63,836 bases of DNA from an uncultured Synechococcaceae cyanobacterium (GTDB lineage: Bacteria > Cyanobacteriota > Cyanobacteriia > PCC-6307 > Cyanobiaceae): positions 1-63,836 of the forward strand of contig CACGAJ010000004.1 of NCBI GenBank assembly GCA_902570945.1, in the 5' to 3' direction. The notes under the pieces were generated by a model. The model had not been told where the DNA came from. It saw only the letters and a list, made by a program, of their open reading frames with translations, and did not search any database. Both the position numbers and the translations under genes were made by a program. Numbering within the stretch: the first letter of the stretch is position 1; every line of letters begins with the position of its first letter. Below are positions 11,201 through 21,348 of the stretch, piece after piece.

Positions 11201-12187
11201 GTGCGATTCCATATTCAACAAGAAAGTGATATACCTGCCTCGACACAATTATATAATCAAATTTGCTTTGCAATAGCTGCAAGACACTATCATCCTGGAC
11301 ACAGACTTCCAAGCACTAGACAACTGGCAATGCAAACAGGTCTACATAGGAATACTATAAGCAAAGTTTACAGACAACTTGAAATTGATGGGGTTGTTGA
11401 AGCCATAGCTGGATCAGGTATTTATGTAAGGGATAATCTTACAAAAAAAGACTTAAAAAAATCAGTTTTCTCAAAAGATAAAATTGATAAATCACCAGAT
11501 CGTGAAGCAAAGAAGGCTATCGATAATTTTATAAATCTTGGCTGTAGTTTACAGGATGCCAGAAAAATACTAACAAATGAAATTGATTGGCGTATTAAAT
11601 GTGGAACAAGAATTTTAGTCAGTACTCCTAGAGAGGACATAGGCGCCTCAATGTTAATAGCAGAAGACCTTTCTCCAAAAGTTAATGTACCAGTAGAAGT
11701 TGTTCCCATGGAAGAATTAGAAAAAGTTTTAAGTAATTCTAATAATGGTACTATTGTCACAAGCAGATACTTCTTACAGCCTCTTGAAAAAGTTGCAACT
11801 CAACATGGAATTCGAGCAATTGCGGTTGATTTGAGCGACTTTCAAAAGGAATTGAAAATTCTCAAAGAATTAAATAACGGAAGTTGTGTTGGTATTGTTA
11901 GTATCAGCCCTGGTTTATTGAGGGCAGCAGAAGTTATTATACACAGCATGCGAGGTAGTGAATTAATGCTCATGACTGCAATCTCAGATAACAACAGTAG
12001 ATTACTATCACTTTTAAAGGCGTCAAACCACATAGTATGCGATGGACCTAGTTTATCAGTTGTAGAAAACACTCTATTAAAAAATCGTTCTCAGCTTATG
12101 AGATTACCTCAAATTATATGCGCAAAAAATTATTTAAGTATTGAAACTATAAATAAACTAAAAAAAGAAATTGGAGTTATTAATTAG
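11201..12187 (+). CDS. GntR-type transcriptional regulator with unknown effector domain
   Basis: Residues 1-75 form a GntR-family winged helix-turn-helix (IPASTQLYNQICFAIAARHY, RLPSTRQLAMQTGLHRNTISKVY, IAGSGIYV). The remaining 250 residues match neither the PLP aminotransferase domain of MocR regulators nor the short FadR or UTRA domains that I know. They show alternating strand and helix patterns such as GTIVTSRYF and VGIVSISPGLL, reminiscent of a periplasmic-binding-like fold, which is inference only. The start is GTG at 11201, with a CAGGA-like ribosome site about 12 bases upstream. Only three bases separate it from cysE, so it may respond to a sulfur metabolite or may just be co-transcribed. 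Confidence 0.85.
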   Translation: MRFHIQQESDIPASTQLYNQICFAIAARHYHPGHRLPSTRQLAMQTGLHRNTISKVYRQLEIDGVVEAIAGSGIYVRDNLTKKDLKKSVFSKDKIDKSPDREAKKAIDNFINLGCSLQDARKILTNEIDWRIKCGTRILVSTPREDIGASMLIAEDLSPKVNVPVEVVPMEELEKVLSNSNNGTIVTSRYFLQPLEKVATQHGIRAIAVDLSDFQKELKILKELNNGSCVGIVSISPGLLRAAEVIIHSMRGSELMLMTAISDNNSRLLSLLKASNHIVCDGPSLSVVENTLLKNRSQLMRLPQIICAKNYLSIETINKLKKEIGVIN

Positions 12188-12190
12188 ACC

Positions 12191-12928
12191 ATGGTGCTAA
12201 GAACCTTTAGATCGGATATAGAAATTATTAAAGAGAGAGATCCAGCCGCCAGAGGAATATTAGAGATATTTCTTTGCTACCCTGGCTTTCAATCAATAGT
12301 TATGCATAGGTTTACTCATAAATTATGGCAATTCAAAATTCCTTTAATTCCTCGCATGTTAAGTCATCTAAATAGGCTTATAACCGGAATTGAGATCCAT
12401 CCTGGAGCTAGAATTGGTAAAAGGGTTTTTATTGATCATGGAATGGGAGTTGTAATTGGTGAAACAGCTGAGATAGGCAACAATTGCCTGCTTTATCAGG
12501 GAGTAACATTAGGAGGTACTGGTAAAAGTCATGGGAAAAGACACCCAACTTTAATGGAAAATGTTGTAGTTGGAGCAGGTGCAAAAGTTCTTGGATCAAT
12601 CACAGTAGGCTCTAATACACGTATTGGTGCTGGTTCAGTGGTTGTTCGTAACGTAGAGGGAAATAGTACTGTAGTGGGAGTCCCTGGCAGAGTAGTTCAT
12701 CAAAGTGGTGTAAAGGTAAATCCATTAGCACACTCTGCTTTACCAGATGCAGAAGCTAATGTGATCAAAAATTTAATGGATAGAATAGATCTTCTTGAAA
12801 ATGAAATTCTTAAATTACAAAAAACTCTACAATGTCTGGCTAACTCAGAATCTATTGATATTTCTAAACTAGGTGATGCTCAAAATCTAAAAGACAGAGA
12901 AATTATAGAATTTCTTGGAGACGATTAA
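12191..12928 (+). CDS. cysE: Serine O-acetyltransferase
   Basis: CysE acetylates L-serine with acetyl-CoA, the committed step to cysteine. The 245-residue protein is the short form. It opens with the [16 protein letters not shown] helical segment. A left-handed beta helix of hexapeptide repeats follows, including [30 protein letters not shown] (with the catalytic Asp-His pair) and [15 protein letters not shown]. The C-terminal extension ends GDD and has a helical segment [20 protein letters not shown] likely to be a coiled coil. It lies immediately after the GntR-type regulator and converges on secA eight bases away. CysE is normally feedback-inhibited by cysteine. Confidence 0.95.
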   Translation: MVLRTFRSDIEIIKERDPAARGILEIFLCYPGFQSIVMHRFTHKLWQFKIPLIPRMLSHLNRLITGIEIHPGARIGKRVFIDHGMGVVIGETAEIGNNCLLYQGVTLGGTGKSHGKRHPTLMENVVVGAGAKVLGSITVGSNTRIGAGSVVVRNVEGNSTVVGVPGRVVHQSGVKVNPLAHSALPDAEANVIKNLMDRIDLLENEILKLQKTLQCLANSESIDISKLGDAQNLKDREIIEFLGDD

Positions 12929-12936
12929 ATCTTAAT

Positions 12937-15768
12937 TTAATTTTTTTCATCTGCATCAGTTTTAGGTTGAAACATAAACATTGAATAAATAACATTTCGT
13001 CTCATGTTCGTCATCATTTCAAGGAACATATCATATCCTTCATTTTTATATTCGATTAAAGGATCTTTTTGCCCATAACCTCTTAATCCGACTGATTCCC
13101 TTAAGGAATCCATGGCTTGAAGATGTTCCCGCCATAAGTTATCAATTTGCTGCAAAATGAAAAATCTTTCAGCTTCTCTCATTAATCCAGGACGAATCTT
13201 CTCTATTTGTGATTCTTTTAAATCATAAGCTGTTCGCAACTGCTCTTGAAGATAGTTTTTTAATTCTTCTATTGACAGTAAATTAACATCATCTGCTTTA
13301 AGATCATCTAATAAATATATGAACTCTTTAACTTTAGAAATTAATTGATCAATATTCCATTCTTCAGGAGGAAGATCAGGGTTAATATAAGCGTCAACAA
13401 TTTCACTCATTGTTCTTTCTCCATATCCTATTACTTGCCTCTTTAAATCAATTCCCTGCAAGACTCTTAGTCTCTCGCTATATACTGCTTTTCTTTGATT
13501 ATTCATTACCTCGTCATATTCAAAAACTTGTTTTCTAATATCGTAATAATACGTCTCTACTTTCTTTTGAGCACTTTCTAAAGACCTAGTAAGCATTCCT
13601 GACTCAATAGGCATATCTTCATCAACCCTAAACGCATTCATTAGATTTGCTACTCTATCTCCTCCAAAAATCCTTAATAAATTATCTTCTAAAGATAAAA
13701 AGAATCTTGTACTTCCAAGATCACCTTGTCTGCCTGATCTACCTCGAAGTTGATTATCCACTCTTCTTGATTCATGTCTCTCAGTACCAATTACATGTAA
13801 ACCGCCAGCTTCTCTTACTTTTTCTTCTTCATGAATCAAAACTTTGTCATATTCTTTTTTTACATCAGACAAAGATTCTCTCAAAAGTTTTACCATCTTA
13901 TCGTCAGTTGGTGCTTTTTCTGCAGCTGTAGCTATCCTGTCATCGAGCTCCAAGACAGAAAGTTGTCTATCTCCCCAATTTTTAACAAGTTCATGAGATA
14001 AAAGAGAGAGTTTCTTATCAATTTCTTCATCAAGCTTGCAAGGGAAAAGACTATTTGAAGAATTTGATATAATCTTTTTCAAATTTGAATCAGTTTTTTT
14101 AGAAAAACCACCCTTAGATTTTGAATTTCTTTGTTTAGGGATTGGTGGCTTATGCTCATCATCAGGCTTTACTAACAACGGAATTAAAATTTCTTTTAAT
14201 TTAAGCCTTGCCATATAATCACTGTTACCGCCAAGAATTATATCTGTTCCCCTTCCAGCCATATTAGTTGCAATAGTAACAGCACCTGCTCTTCCTGCCT
14301 GAGCAACAATTTCTGCCTCACGTTCAACGTTCTCTGGCTTTGCATTTAACAAATTATGTGGGATTTTTTCTTCAGATAAAAGTGAACTTAATAATTCACT
14401 TTTTTCAACACTTGTTGTACCAACTAAAATAGGTCTACCGTCTCTATGAATTTGTGCAGTTTCTTTAGCAACGGCTTTCCATTTACCAATCTCTGTCTTA
14501 AATACTTGATCAGACCAATCTTTTCTCTTCCTTATTTGATTTGTTGGTATAACTACTGATTCTAATTTATAAGTTTTTTCAAATTCAACCTCCTCAGTTT
14601 TTGCAGTTCCCGTCATTCCTGCTAAACCAGGATATAAAAGGAAAAAATTCTGATAAGTTATTGAAGCTAATGTTTGAGTCTCAGGCTGAATTTTAAGGCT
14701 CTCTTTTGCTTCTATTGCCTGATGTTGTCCATCACTCCAACGCCTTCCTGGCATCACCCTACCAGTAAATTCATCCACTATCACAGCCTCATTGTTCTTA
14801 ATAATATAATTTACATCTTTAATAAATAATTCTTTGGCTTTTAAAGAGTTAGTTATATAATGCGCCCAAGGATCTTGAGGATTATATAAGTCATTAACTC
14901 CCAAATACTCTTCGCATTTTGCAAAACCCTGATCAGTTAATATACAACTTCTCTGCTTTTCATCAACTTCATAATCCCCTTCTGGATCGATACCATCTTT
15001 ACTTAATTCTTTTGCCCTAACTAATGTCAGAGATAATTCTGCAGCTTTTTGATATTTTTCTTGAGGTCTTTCAACTTGGCCAGAAATGATTAGAGGCGTT
15101 CTTGCTTCATCAATTAATATTGAATCAACCTCATCAATTACGCAGTAATTAAATTGTCTTTGAACTACCTCATTAATATCGGTAGACATATTATCTCTTA
15201 AATAATCAAATCCTAATTCAGAATTTGTGGCATAAGTTATATCACGATCATAATTTTTCTTTCTCTCAATTGGATTCATATCTTGCTGAATTAAACCAAC
15301 TGATAAACCTAAAAAACGATGAACTTGTCCCATCCACTCTGCATCTCTTCTAGCTAAATAATCATTTACAGTAACAACATGAACACCTTTTCCAGTAAGA
15401 GCATTTAAAAAACAAGGTAATGTTGCGACAAGAGTTTTTCCCTCTCCAGTCTTCATCTCTGCAATTTGACACTCATGTAAAACCATCCCGCCTATTAACT
15501 GAACATCAAAATGTCTCATCCCAAGAACACGTTTACTTGCTTCTCTAACGATTGCAAAGGCTTTAGGAAGAAATTCTTCTAAGAGTTCTTTTTGTTTTTT
15601 TAAATTTAATTCTGATGAAATATTTGATTTAAGATTTTGAGTTTCTTTTCTTAGCTCATCATCAGTCAGTTTAGAAATTTCTTCTTCCAAAAAATTTATC
15701 TCTTCCACTATTGGTTGATAGCGCTTTAACTTTCGTGTATTCGGATCTCCCAACAAAAGTTTTAGCAT
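12937..15768 (-). CDS. secA: Preprotein translocase ATPase SecA
   Basis: SecA drives proteins through SecYEG in the plasma and thylakoid membranes. The 943-residue protein has the first P-loop TGEGKT at 107-112, the DEVD box in [17 protein letters not shown] near residue 215, the helicase-like [10 protein letters not shown] and GRSGRQGD motifs of the second nucleotide-binding fold, and the C-terminal helical wing and scaffold domain. The C terminus ends [11 protein letters not shown] without the zinc-binding CxCxSG segment. That absence is common in cyanobacteria. A Lys/Ser-rich insert (about residues 545-570, [14 protein letters not shown]) interrupts the second half. It is a single gene convergent with cysE. 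Confidence 0.98.
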   Translation of the reverse strand: MLKLLLGDPNTRKLKRYQPIVEEINFLEEEISKLTDDELRKETQNLKSNISSELNLKKQKELLEEFLPKAFAIVREASKRVLGMRHFDVQLIGGMVLHECQIAEMKTGEGKTLVATLPCFLNALTGKGVHVVTVNDYLARRDAEWMGQVHRFLGLSVGLIQQDMNPIERKKNYDRDITYATNSELGFDYLRDNMSTDINEVVQRQFNYCVIDEVDSILIDEARTPLIISGQVERPQEKYQKAAELSLTLVRAKELSKDGIDPEGDYEVDEKQRSCILTDQGFAKCEEYLGVNDLYNPQDPWAHYITNSLKAKELFIKDVNYIIKNNEAVIVDEFTGRVMPGRRWSDGQHQAIEAKESLKIQPETQTLASITYQNFFLLYPGLAGMTGTAKTEEVEFEKTYKLESVVIPTNQIRKRKDWSDQVFKTEIGKWKAVAKETAQIHRDGRPILVGTTSVEKSELLSSLLSEEKIPHNLLNAKPENVEREAEIVAQAGRAGAVTIATNMAGRGTDIILGGNSDYMARLKLKEILIPLLVKPDDEHKPPIPKQRNSKSKGGFSKKTDSNLKKIISNSSNSLFPCKLDEEIDKKLSLLSHELVKNWGDRQLSVLELDDRIATAAEKAPTDDKMVKLLRESLSDVKKEYDKVLIHEEEKVREAGGLHVIGTERHESRRVDNQLRGRSGRQGDLGSTRFFLSLEDNLLRIFGGDRVANLMNAFRVDEDMPIESGMLTRSLESAQKKVETYYYDIRKQVFEYDEVMNNQRKAVYSERLRVLQGIDLKRQVIGYGERTMSEIVDAYINPDLPPEEWNIDQLISKVKEFIYLLDDLKADDVNLLSIEELKNYLQEQLRTAYDLKESQIEKIRPGLMREAERFFILQQIDNLWREHLQAMDSLRESVGLRGYGQKDPLIEYKNEGYDMFLEMMTNMRRNVIYSMFMFQPKTDADEKN

Positions 15769-15940
15769 AAGTCAAAGTCCTTAAAAAATTTATCCTATTA
15801 CATACATTATAAATTAGTGCGTTACAACAGAATGAAGAAAACTATTATCTCTTTATTTTATAGAAACTATCGATTAATGTATGTAGATTGAAGTCAAAAA
15901 ATAATATGACAGAAATCAATTTTCAAAAATTTTTTAATAA

Positions 15941-16396
15941 ATGAAAGGAATATCTCTAATAAAACATACCAAAGGAGCTTTAGGGTTAAGGTTCTTAGGA
16001 TTAGGTCCTAATCTTCAACCGACACAAGGATTAATTAAGCTTCAAAAATTATTAGACGCCAATGCTTTCTGGGCTAAAAATAGAACAATTAATGATCTGA
16101 AAAAATGTCTTGCTAATAGTGATGTCGTAATAAGTCTTTGGGTTGGTAAAGAAATAGTTGGTTTTGGTAGAGCTTTAACCGATGGGATTTACCGCGGGGT
16201 GCTTTGGGATATTGTTATTGATCAAAATCACCAAGGCAAAGGTTTTGGTACATTAATTGTAAAAAATCTTTTATCTTCCAAAAAAATTAAAAATACAAAA
16301 AAATTATATTTAATGACGACAAATAAAAAATTGTTTTATTCGCAACTTGATTTTAAAGAAGTTACTTCTCAAAATTTATTAATTCGTGAAATATAA
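15941..16396 (+). CDS. GNAT-family N-acetyltransferase
   Basis: This 151-residue protein has the GNAT acetyl-CoA fold. The pyrophosphate-binding motif A appears as VIDQNHQGKGFGTLIVKNLL (about residues 96-115), with the Q-x-x-G-x-G core, after a strand VLWDIV. N-terminal residues include QKLLDANAFWAKNRT and VISLWVGKEIVGFGRAL, typical of the substrate side. Cyanobacterial and plastid relatives are often annotated as GCN5-like or Ycf52-type acetyltransferases. The acceptor, whether protein or small molecule, is unknown. It starts at an ATG after a 172-base gap and converges on the NTF2-like gene. Confidence 0.88.
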   Translation: MKGISLIKHTKGALGLRFLGLGPNLQPTQGLIKLQKLLDANAFWAKNRTINDLKKCLANSDVVISLWVGKEIVGFGRALTDGIYRGVLWDIVIDQNHQGKGFGTLIVKNLLSSKKIKNTKKLYLMTTNKKLFYSQLDFKEVTSQNLLIREI

Positions 16397-16419
16397 AGCT
16401 CTGTTTCTGAAGAAAAAAA

Positions 16420-16851
16420 TCAAGATACAAACTTACTATAGAGCCATCTTATAAAAGGTCCTAAAATCGGAACTGGTCCAAAAGTTGGGCCACAAAAATC
16501 AAAATAATCTCTGTGCTCTTTTATTAATCCATTTTCACCAAATAATAAGCGAGTAGTTCCAGGATAAATAAATTCTTTACCCATAATTTTTAAACCCATT
16601 GTCCATTCTACAAATCCACAATTTCCAGTAATAGAAATTGCATGAGTTTCTAAAAAAACATCATCACATCTTTTAACTAACTTTTCTTGAGCTTTGATGT
16701 AAGAATCCAAACCCTCTGTTTCCTGAGTTGGGTCTGTAAAAATGACATTATCATTATAAAATTCAGCCCATTTTTCTTTTGTTGGTGCATCTTTGCCATA
16801 AGGTTTAGTAAATAATCCCTTTAAATCCTCAATAGAAATTACTCTTGTCAT
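16420..16851 (-). CDS. NTF2-like (SnoaL-type) fold protein, function unknown
   Basis: This 143-residue protein has the pattern of a small cone-shaped NTF2-like domain. A helix-rich start (IEDLKGLFTKPYG, EKWAEFYNDNVIFTDPTQ) is followed by paired strands (VFLETHAISITGNCGFVEWTMGLKIMGKEF and GTTRLLFGENGLIKEHRDYFDF). The DPTQ turn and the strand ending HRDYFDF are typical of SnoaL-type proteins with a binding pocket. The C-terminal GPFIRWLYSKF could touch a membrane. I cannot assign a ligand or reaction. It lies between the convergent GNAT gene and tRNA-Gly. Confidence 0.75.
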   Translation of the reverse strand: MTRVISIEDLKGLFTKPYGKDAPTKEKWAEFYNDNVIFTDPTQETEGLDSYIKAQEKLVKRCDDVFLETHAISITGNCGFVEWTMGLKIMGKEFIYPGTTRLLFGENGLIKEHRDYFDFCGPTFGPVPILGPFIRWLYSKFVS

Positions 16852-16896
16852 TACTAAATTATTATTGAATTTATTCTAAAAGATACAATTATTAAA

Positions 16897-16968
16897 AGCG
16901 GATGAAGAGATTCGAACTCTCGACATTCTCCTTGGCAAGGAGATGCTCTACCACTGAGCTACATCCGC
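16897..16968 (-). tRNA. tRNA-Gly (GCC anticodon)
   Basis: Read on the minus strand the gene folds as a complete cloverleaf. The acceptor stem is GCGGATG paired with CATCCGC. The D arm is GCTC-AGTGGTA-GAGC. The anticodon arm is TCTCC-TTGCCAA-GGAGA, giving anticodon GCC. The T arm has the TTCGAAT loop. The discriminator base is U, as usual for tRNA-Gly. The 3' CCA is not encoded, so it must be added by nucleotidyltransferase. It reads codons GGC and GGU. Confidence 0.97.
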
Positions 16969-17030
16969 ATAACATTGCTATCTTATCTCAAAGAAGGGCT
17001 TAATAATAAAAATAATTATTTTTTTTTTAA

Positions 17031-17507
17031 CTAATTTAAATTTTTAATTAATGATCCCATCTCAATTGCTTGTAAAGCATAATTCCAACCAAGATTATTT
17101 TTAATCCCTGCTCTTTCTAAAGCCTGCTGCATAGTATCAGTGGTTAAAACTCCAAAAATAATTGGAACATTATTTTCATTTGAGACTCCTGAAATACCTT
17201 TGCTAGCTTCAGACACAACTACATCATAGTGAGAAGTTTCACCACGTATAACGGCCCCGAGAGCAATTACTACATCATAACTCTTTTTTTTCAAGAGAGT
17301 TTTTGCTGCAATTGGCAGTTCGAATGACCCAGGTACCCAAACTATATCAACTTGATTACTTAATTCAGAAGTATCTAGTCCATGTCTTTTTAGACAATCC
17401 AGACAACCAGATAGTATTTTATTTGTAATTAAATCATTAAATCTTGCTATTACGATTCCTACTTTTAAAGTAGATGCATTAGTAAAAGACCCCTCAAAAA
17501 TAGCCAT
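17031..17507 (-). CDS. ribH: 6,7-dimethyl-8-ribityllumazine synthase
   Basis: RibH condenses 5-amino-6-ribitylaminouracil with dihydroxybutanone phosphate to lumazine, the penultimate step to riboflavin. It normally assembles as pentamers or 60-subunit shells. In its 158 residues the substrate pocket motifs are clear: GIVIARFND near the N terminus, [28 protein letters not shown] with the catalytic histidine, and [15 protein letters not shown]. It starts at an ATG and follows psbZ by about 50 bases on the same strand, so the two may share a transcript. This psbZ-ribH order also occurs in other marine picocyanobacteria as far as I recall. Confidence 0.97.
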   Translation of the reverse strand: MAIFEGSFTNASTLKVGIVIARFNDLITNKILSGCLDCLKRHGLDTSELSNQVDIVWVPGSFELPIAAKTLLKKKSYDVVIALGAVIRGETSHYDVVVSEASKGISGVSNENNVPIIFGVLTTDTMQQALERAGIKNNLGWNYALQAIEMGSLIKNLN

Positions 17508-17556
17508 TAAATTTTAATTAGGTATATAAATAGACTCTCACGAAAAGGTATTAAGT

Positions 17557-17754
17557 TCAAACTAATGAAGAAACTATCCCTGTAACAAAAACCAAAACAA
17601 CCCAAACAGCAGCAATAGAGTAAATTTTTCTCCTACTTTCTCGCTGTCCTTCCTCAGTAGAAGGTTGAGTCACATATAAAACGGGCACTCCAACTACCGC
17701 AATTAAAGAAGCAAATAATAGAGCATTCACGAAGAAAAAGTTAACAGCCTGCAT
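17557..17754 (-). CDS. psbZ: Photosystem II protein PsbZ (Ycf9)
   Basis: PsbZ is a small photosystem II subunit with two membrane helices and both ends on the lumen side. It stabilises contacts between the core and its antenna. The 65 residues match the family: a first helix containing NALLFASLIAVVGVPVLYV, a short cytosolic loop QPSTEEGQRESRRK, and a second helix with AAVWVVLVFVTGIVSSLV. The conserved IGVPV-like VVGVPV and the aromatic SAAVW-type entry to helix 2 support the call. It lies between mutS, which diverges from it, and ribH. Confidence 0.93.
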   Translation of the reverse strand: MQAVNFFFVNALLFASLIAVVGVPVLYVTQPSTEEGQRESRRKIYSIAAVWVVLVFVTGIVSSLV

Positions 17755-17776
17755 AATTCAGTCTTAGGTTTCAAAT

Positions 17777-17782
17777 ATTATA
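17777..17782 (-). promoter_or_regulatory. Possible -10 element for psbZ
   Basis: On the minus strand this hexamer reads TATAAT, with an overlapping TATAGT at 17786-17791. It lies about 22 bases before the psbZ start codon. It fits a sigma-70 promoter giving a very short leader. No convincing -35 box was seen. In such an A+T-rich genome chance matches are frequent. Confidence 0.35.
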
Positions 17783-17894
17783 AATACTATAATCTCATGA
17801 AAATGAGAATTTTTAGAGAAAATTTACATACTTTAGCCACTTTAAATGCAAAAAAAAAATTTCTACCTAATATCTATTTAGGAATTAAAAAAGT

Positions 17895-20636
17895 ATGCAA
17901 GAAGATACGATAATTCAAAAGAATTTATTTGCGATTGGTAATGATAATAATGAGCAAAAAGAAATAACAAAAATTCCAGAAAATTTATCTTTGGAAGATT
18001 TAAAAAAAGAATCGCAAAAAAGACCCAGACAAAGAAAAAATTCAACTAATTTAATAAATAAATTTAATACTGATTTAATTTCAAATAACAAAAATGTTTG
18101 CATAAATGAAGAATCTTATAGCTATAAAACAGTTTCAAAACTGAAATTAACTCCTGTAATGAAGCATTATGTAACTCTAAAAGAAGAAAATAAAGATAGG
18201 TTATTACTTTATAGATTAGGAGATTTTTTTGAATGTTTTTTTGAGGACGCTGTATTAATATCTAACCTTTTAGAAATAACGCTTACCAGTAAAGATGCTG
18301 GTAAAGAGATTGGTAAGATCCCTATGGCAGGGGTTCCCCATCATGCAATGGAGAGATACTGTGCTGATTTAATTAAAAAAAATTATTCTGTGGTTATATG
18401 CGATCAATTAGAAAAAAGTTCTGGAAATTATGGGACTCCTATTAAAAGAGGAATAACAAGAATAATTACTCCTGGAACAGTAATTGAAGAGGGGATGTTG
18501 ATAGCAAAGAAAAATAATTGGATTACTGCTATTTACTTATCCGAAGAAAACTCAGATGAATCTTATGAATGGGGCATATCAAAAGCTGATGTAAGCACAG
18601 GAGAATTAATAACTTTAGAAGGCCAATCTCTGTCAAAACTATTTGATGAAATTATTAAATTAGATTCTTCAGAAATAATAGTAGGAAGCAATGCAGTAAG
18701 AAATTTATTAATTAAAGGAAATAGTCAAATTACATATACCGTTTCTCAAGAGACTAATTTTGGAATTAATGAAGCAACTTATCTAATAAAAAATTATTTC
18801 CAAATTTCAAACCTTGAGGGAATAGGACTTAAAAATTTAAACAATGCAACTAGATCACTAGGAGGTTTATTAAATTATTTAGAAAAAATTAATCCTTCAA
18901 ATTTAGATAAAGATTCTTCTTTAAAAATCTCATTAGACTTTCCACAAATCCAATATGGTCACAACAAATTAATTATTGATTATCAAACTCAAAAAAACTT
19001 AGAAATCAAAAATACACAACGAGAAAACAATTATGTAGGTTCGCTACTATGGAGTATTGATAGAACTTATACTTGCATGGGTGCAAGGTGTTTAAGAAGG
19101 TGGATAGATTCACCACTATTAAACGTTAATGAAATTTATAAAAGACAAAATATAATTTCAAACTTTATTGAATCTAAACAATTACGTACAGATACCGAAA
19201 ATTTACTTAGAGCAATGGGGGATTTAGAAAGACTTGCAGGTAGAGCTTGTGCAGGTCATGCAAGTCCCAGAGACTTAATTGCAATAGCTGAAGGTTTAAA
19301 AAAATTGCCTAGACTAAAATCCATAATTGAATTATTTAAATATGATCTCCCAGATTGGACTGATCAATTAAAAAATATTGATGAAGGACTCTTAGAATTA
19401 GCTGATACCATAAGTTTTAAACTAATAGAAAATCCTCCTCTAAATATTAGTGAAGGAGGCATGATCCACGACGGTGTTGACAATATATTAGATGGTTTAC
19501 GCAATTTAATGGATGATTACTCTGAGTGGCTAAATAAAGAGGAATTAAAAGAAAGGAAAATTAGTAAAATTTCAAACCTAAAAATTCAATTTCATAAAAA
19601 TTTTGGATATTACATTTCTATAAATAAGTCAAAAGTTAATTTAGCTCCGCAACATTGGATCAAAAGGCAAACACTTACTAATGAAGAAAGGTATATCACT
19701 GCAGAAATTAAAAATAAAGAAAATAAGATTTTCCAAATAAAAAGTAGAGCTTCTTCAAAAGAATATGAAATTTTCTGCGAATTAAGAAATAGAGTTGCTG
19801 AAAAAACAAAACAAATAAGATCAATCGCAAAATCCATAGCATCTCTTGATGCACTGCTTGGTTTATCAATTACTTCAGTAGAAAACAATTTTATAAAACC
19901 TTCATTAATACCTATAAATGATTCAATGACAAAAAATAGTACTAAGATTATCGCAGGAAGAAATCCAATTGTAGAGCAATTGTTAAGTGATAAAAAGTTT
20001 GTAGCAAACGATATCTCTTTTGAGGATACTCAAAAATTAATTATATTAACCGGTCCCAATGCAAGCGGAAAAAGTTGCTTTATAAGACAACTTGGTTTAA
20101 TACAAATTCTGACACAAATTGGTAGCTTTGTTCCTGCTAATAATGCTGAAATCAAGATTGCAGATAGGATTTTCACAAGAATTGGGGCGGTTGATGATCA
20201 ATCATCTGGACAATCAACATTTATGGTAGAAATGTCTGAAACTGCATCAATTCTAAATCAGGCAACTTCCAGCTCACTAGTTTTACTTGATGAGATAGGC
20301 AGAGGGACATCTACTTTTGATGGACTTTCAATAGCTTGGTCAGTAAGTGAATATCTTGCAAAAAAAATTCAATGTAATACTATTTTTGCTACGCACTATC
20401 ATGAGCTTAATTATTTAAAAAATTCAAATACGAATATACAAAATTTTCAAGTTTTAGTAGAACAAAATAACGATCAGATAATTTTTAGCCACAGGATTGT
20501 AAAAGGGGGCTCAAACAAAAGCTATGGCATAGAAGCTGCTAAATTAGCAGGAGTTCCAAAAGAAGTTATAGAAAAAGCAAAATCAGTTTTAAATTCCTTA
20601 GAAGAAAATAACAAATTAAATTATGATATTAAGTAG
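17895..20636 (+). CDS. mutS: DNA mismatch repair protein MutS
   Basis: MutS recognises mispaired bases and small loops and starts repair. The mismatch-reading wedge [14 protein letters not shown] (Phe-x-Glu motif) is at about residues 105-118. The P-loop GPNASGKS is near 718-725, the Walker [15 protein letters not shown] near 797, and FATHYHEL near 835. At 913 residues it is longer than E. coli MutS because about 85 residues of Lys- and Asn-rich, probably disordered sequence precede the wedge domain. An in-frame stop just upstream (17886) fixes the start at ATG 17895. It converges on cobH 30 bases away. Confidence 0.98.
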   Translation: MQEDTIIQKNLFAIGNDNNEQKEITKIPENLSLEDLKKESQKRPRQRKNSTNLINKFNTDLISNNKNVCINEESYSYKTVSKLKLTPVMKHYVTLKEENKDRLLLYRLGDFFECFFEDAVLISNLLEITLTSKDAGKEIGKIPMAGVPHHAMERYCADLIKKNYSVVICDQLEKSSGNYGTPIKRGITRIITPGTVIEEGMLIAKKNNWITAIYLSEENSDESYEWGISKADVSTGELITLEGQSLSKLFDEIIKLDSSEIIVGSNAVRNLLIKGNSQITYTVSQETNFGINEATYLIKNYFQISNLEGIGLKNLNNATRSLGGLLNYLEKINPSNLDKDSSLKISLDFPQIQYGHNKLIIDYQTQKNLEIKNTQRENNYVGSLLWSIDRTYTCMGARCLRRWIDSPLLNVNEIYKRQNIISNFIESKQLRTDTENLLRAMGDLERLAGRACAGHASPRDLIAIAEGLKKLPRLKSIIELFKYDLPDWTDQLKNIDEGLLELADTISFKLIENPPLNISEGGMIHDGVDNILDGLRNLMDDYSEWLNKEELKERKISKISNLKIQFHKNFGYYISINKSKVNLAPQHWIKRQTLTNEERYITAEIKNKENKIFQIKSRASSKEYEIFCELRNRVAEKTKQIRSIAKSIASLDALLGLSITSVENNFIKPSLIPINDSMTKNSTKIIAGRNPIVEQLLSDKKFVANDISFEDTQKLIILTGPNASGKSCFIRQLGLIQILTQIGSFVPANNAEIKIADRIFTRIGAVDDQSSGQSTFMVEMSETASILNQATSSSLVLLDEIGRGTSTFDGLSIAWSVSEYLAKKIQCNTIFATHYHELNYLKNSNTNIQNFQVLVEQNNDQIIFSHRIVKGGSNKSYGIEAAKLAGVPKEVIEKAKSVLNSLEENNKLNYDIK

Positions 20637-20666
20637 ATTTTTGACATTTTTATAAAATAAATACTT

Positions 20667-21290
20667 TTAAATAGTTTCCCTCAATAAGGCGTTAACTGCA
20701 GCAGCTGCCATGGCAGCACCTCCTCTAGTTGAATTCAAAACAATTCTAGGAAGGTCAGTAGAAATTAGTTTGTTTTTACTTTTCTCTACTCCAATAAATC
20801 CAACAGGCATTCCGATAATTAAACTAGGTAAATCTTTTGCATTCTCTAAAATATCAACTAAATAAGTTAACGCTGTAGGCGAACTGCCAATAACTACAAT
20901 AGGTGATTTGCTTCCAGAATTCATAGCGGATAACTCCTTCCAACCTTCACTTAAGCCATATGCAGTTTTAGTTAAGTTTGTATGATTATTTTTTCCAAAC
21001 CACATTCTAGCGGTGAATATTTTATTCCTAGCGGTATTTTCTGCCATGGATTTTATTGCTGCTGCAGCCATATCAGTATCAGTTAAAATCGGAGCGCCAT
21101 TTTTAAGTGCCTGAAGCCCTTTTTCGCAAGCACCTTCACTAAAATTTACAAGATTTTGAACTGAAAAATCTCCTGAAGTATGGACTAATCTCTCTAACAC
21201 CTTTTTTTCCAAATAATTTAGATCATTGGCTAATAAATGAGATCTTATGAATCTGATGCTTTCCAAAAAAATTGGATGATCTATTACCAT
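20667..21290 (-). CDS. cobH: Precorrin-8X methylmutase
   Basis: CobH/CbiC moves a methyl group from C-11 to C-12 of precorrin-8X to form hydrogenobyrinate (or the cobalt equivalent), a late step in corrin-ring synthesis. The 207-residue protein has the active-site histidine in RLVHTSGDF (H37). It also shows PILTDTDMAAAAI, IGSSPTALTYLV, IGMPVGFIGVEKSK and the C-terminal STRGGAAMAAAAVNAL that closes the substrate pocket. Marine picocyanobacteria make pseudocobalamin, so a complete route is expected elsewhere in the genome. No other corrin gene is nearby. It lies between the convergent mutS and the divergent holA. Confidence 0.96.
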   Translation of the reverse strand: MVIDHPIFLESIRFIRSHLLANDLNYLEKKVLERLVHTSGDFSVQNLVNFSEGACEKGLQALKNGAPILTDTDMAAAAIKSMAENTARNKIFTARMWFGKNNHTNLTKTAYGLSEGWKELSAMNSGSKSPIVVIGSSPTALTYLVDILENAKDLPSLIIGMPVGFIGVEKSKNKLISTDLPRIVLNSTRGGAAMAAAAVNALLRETI

Positions 21291-21348
21291 TAAATTTAAT
21301 TTGTGTTAGAAGTAATCATAGTTAATATATGGTTTTTATTGAGCTATT

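Noticed and set aside
16890-16975. tRNA-Gly as an integration site of a mobile element
   Set aside because: No integrase, no direct repeat of the tRNA 3' end and no foreign-looking genes nearby.
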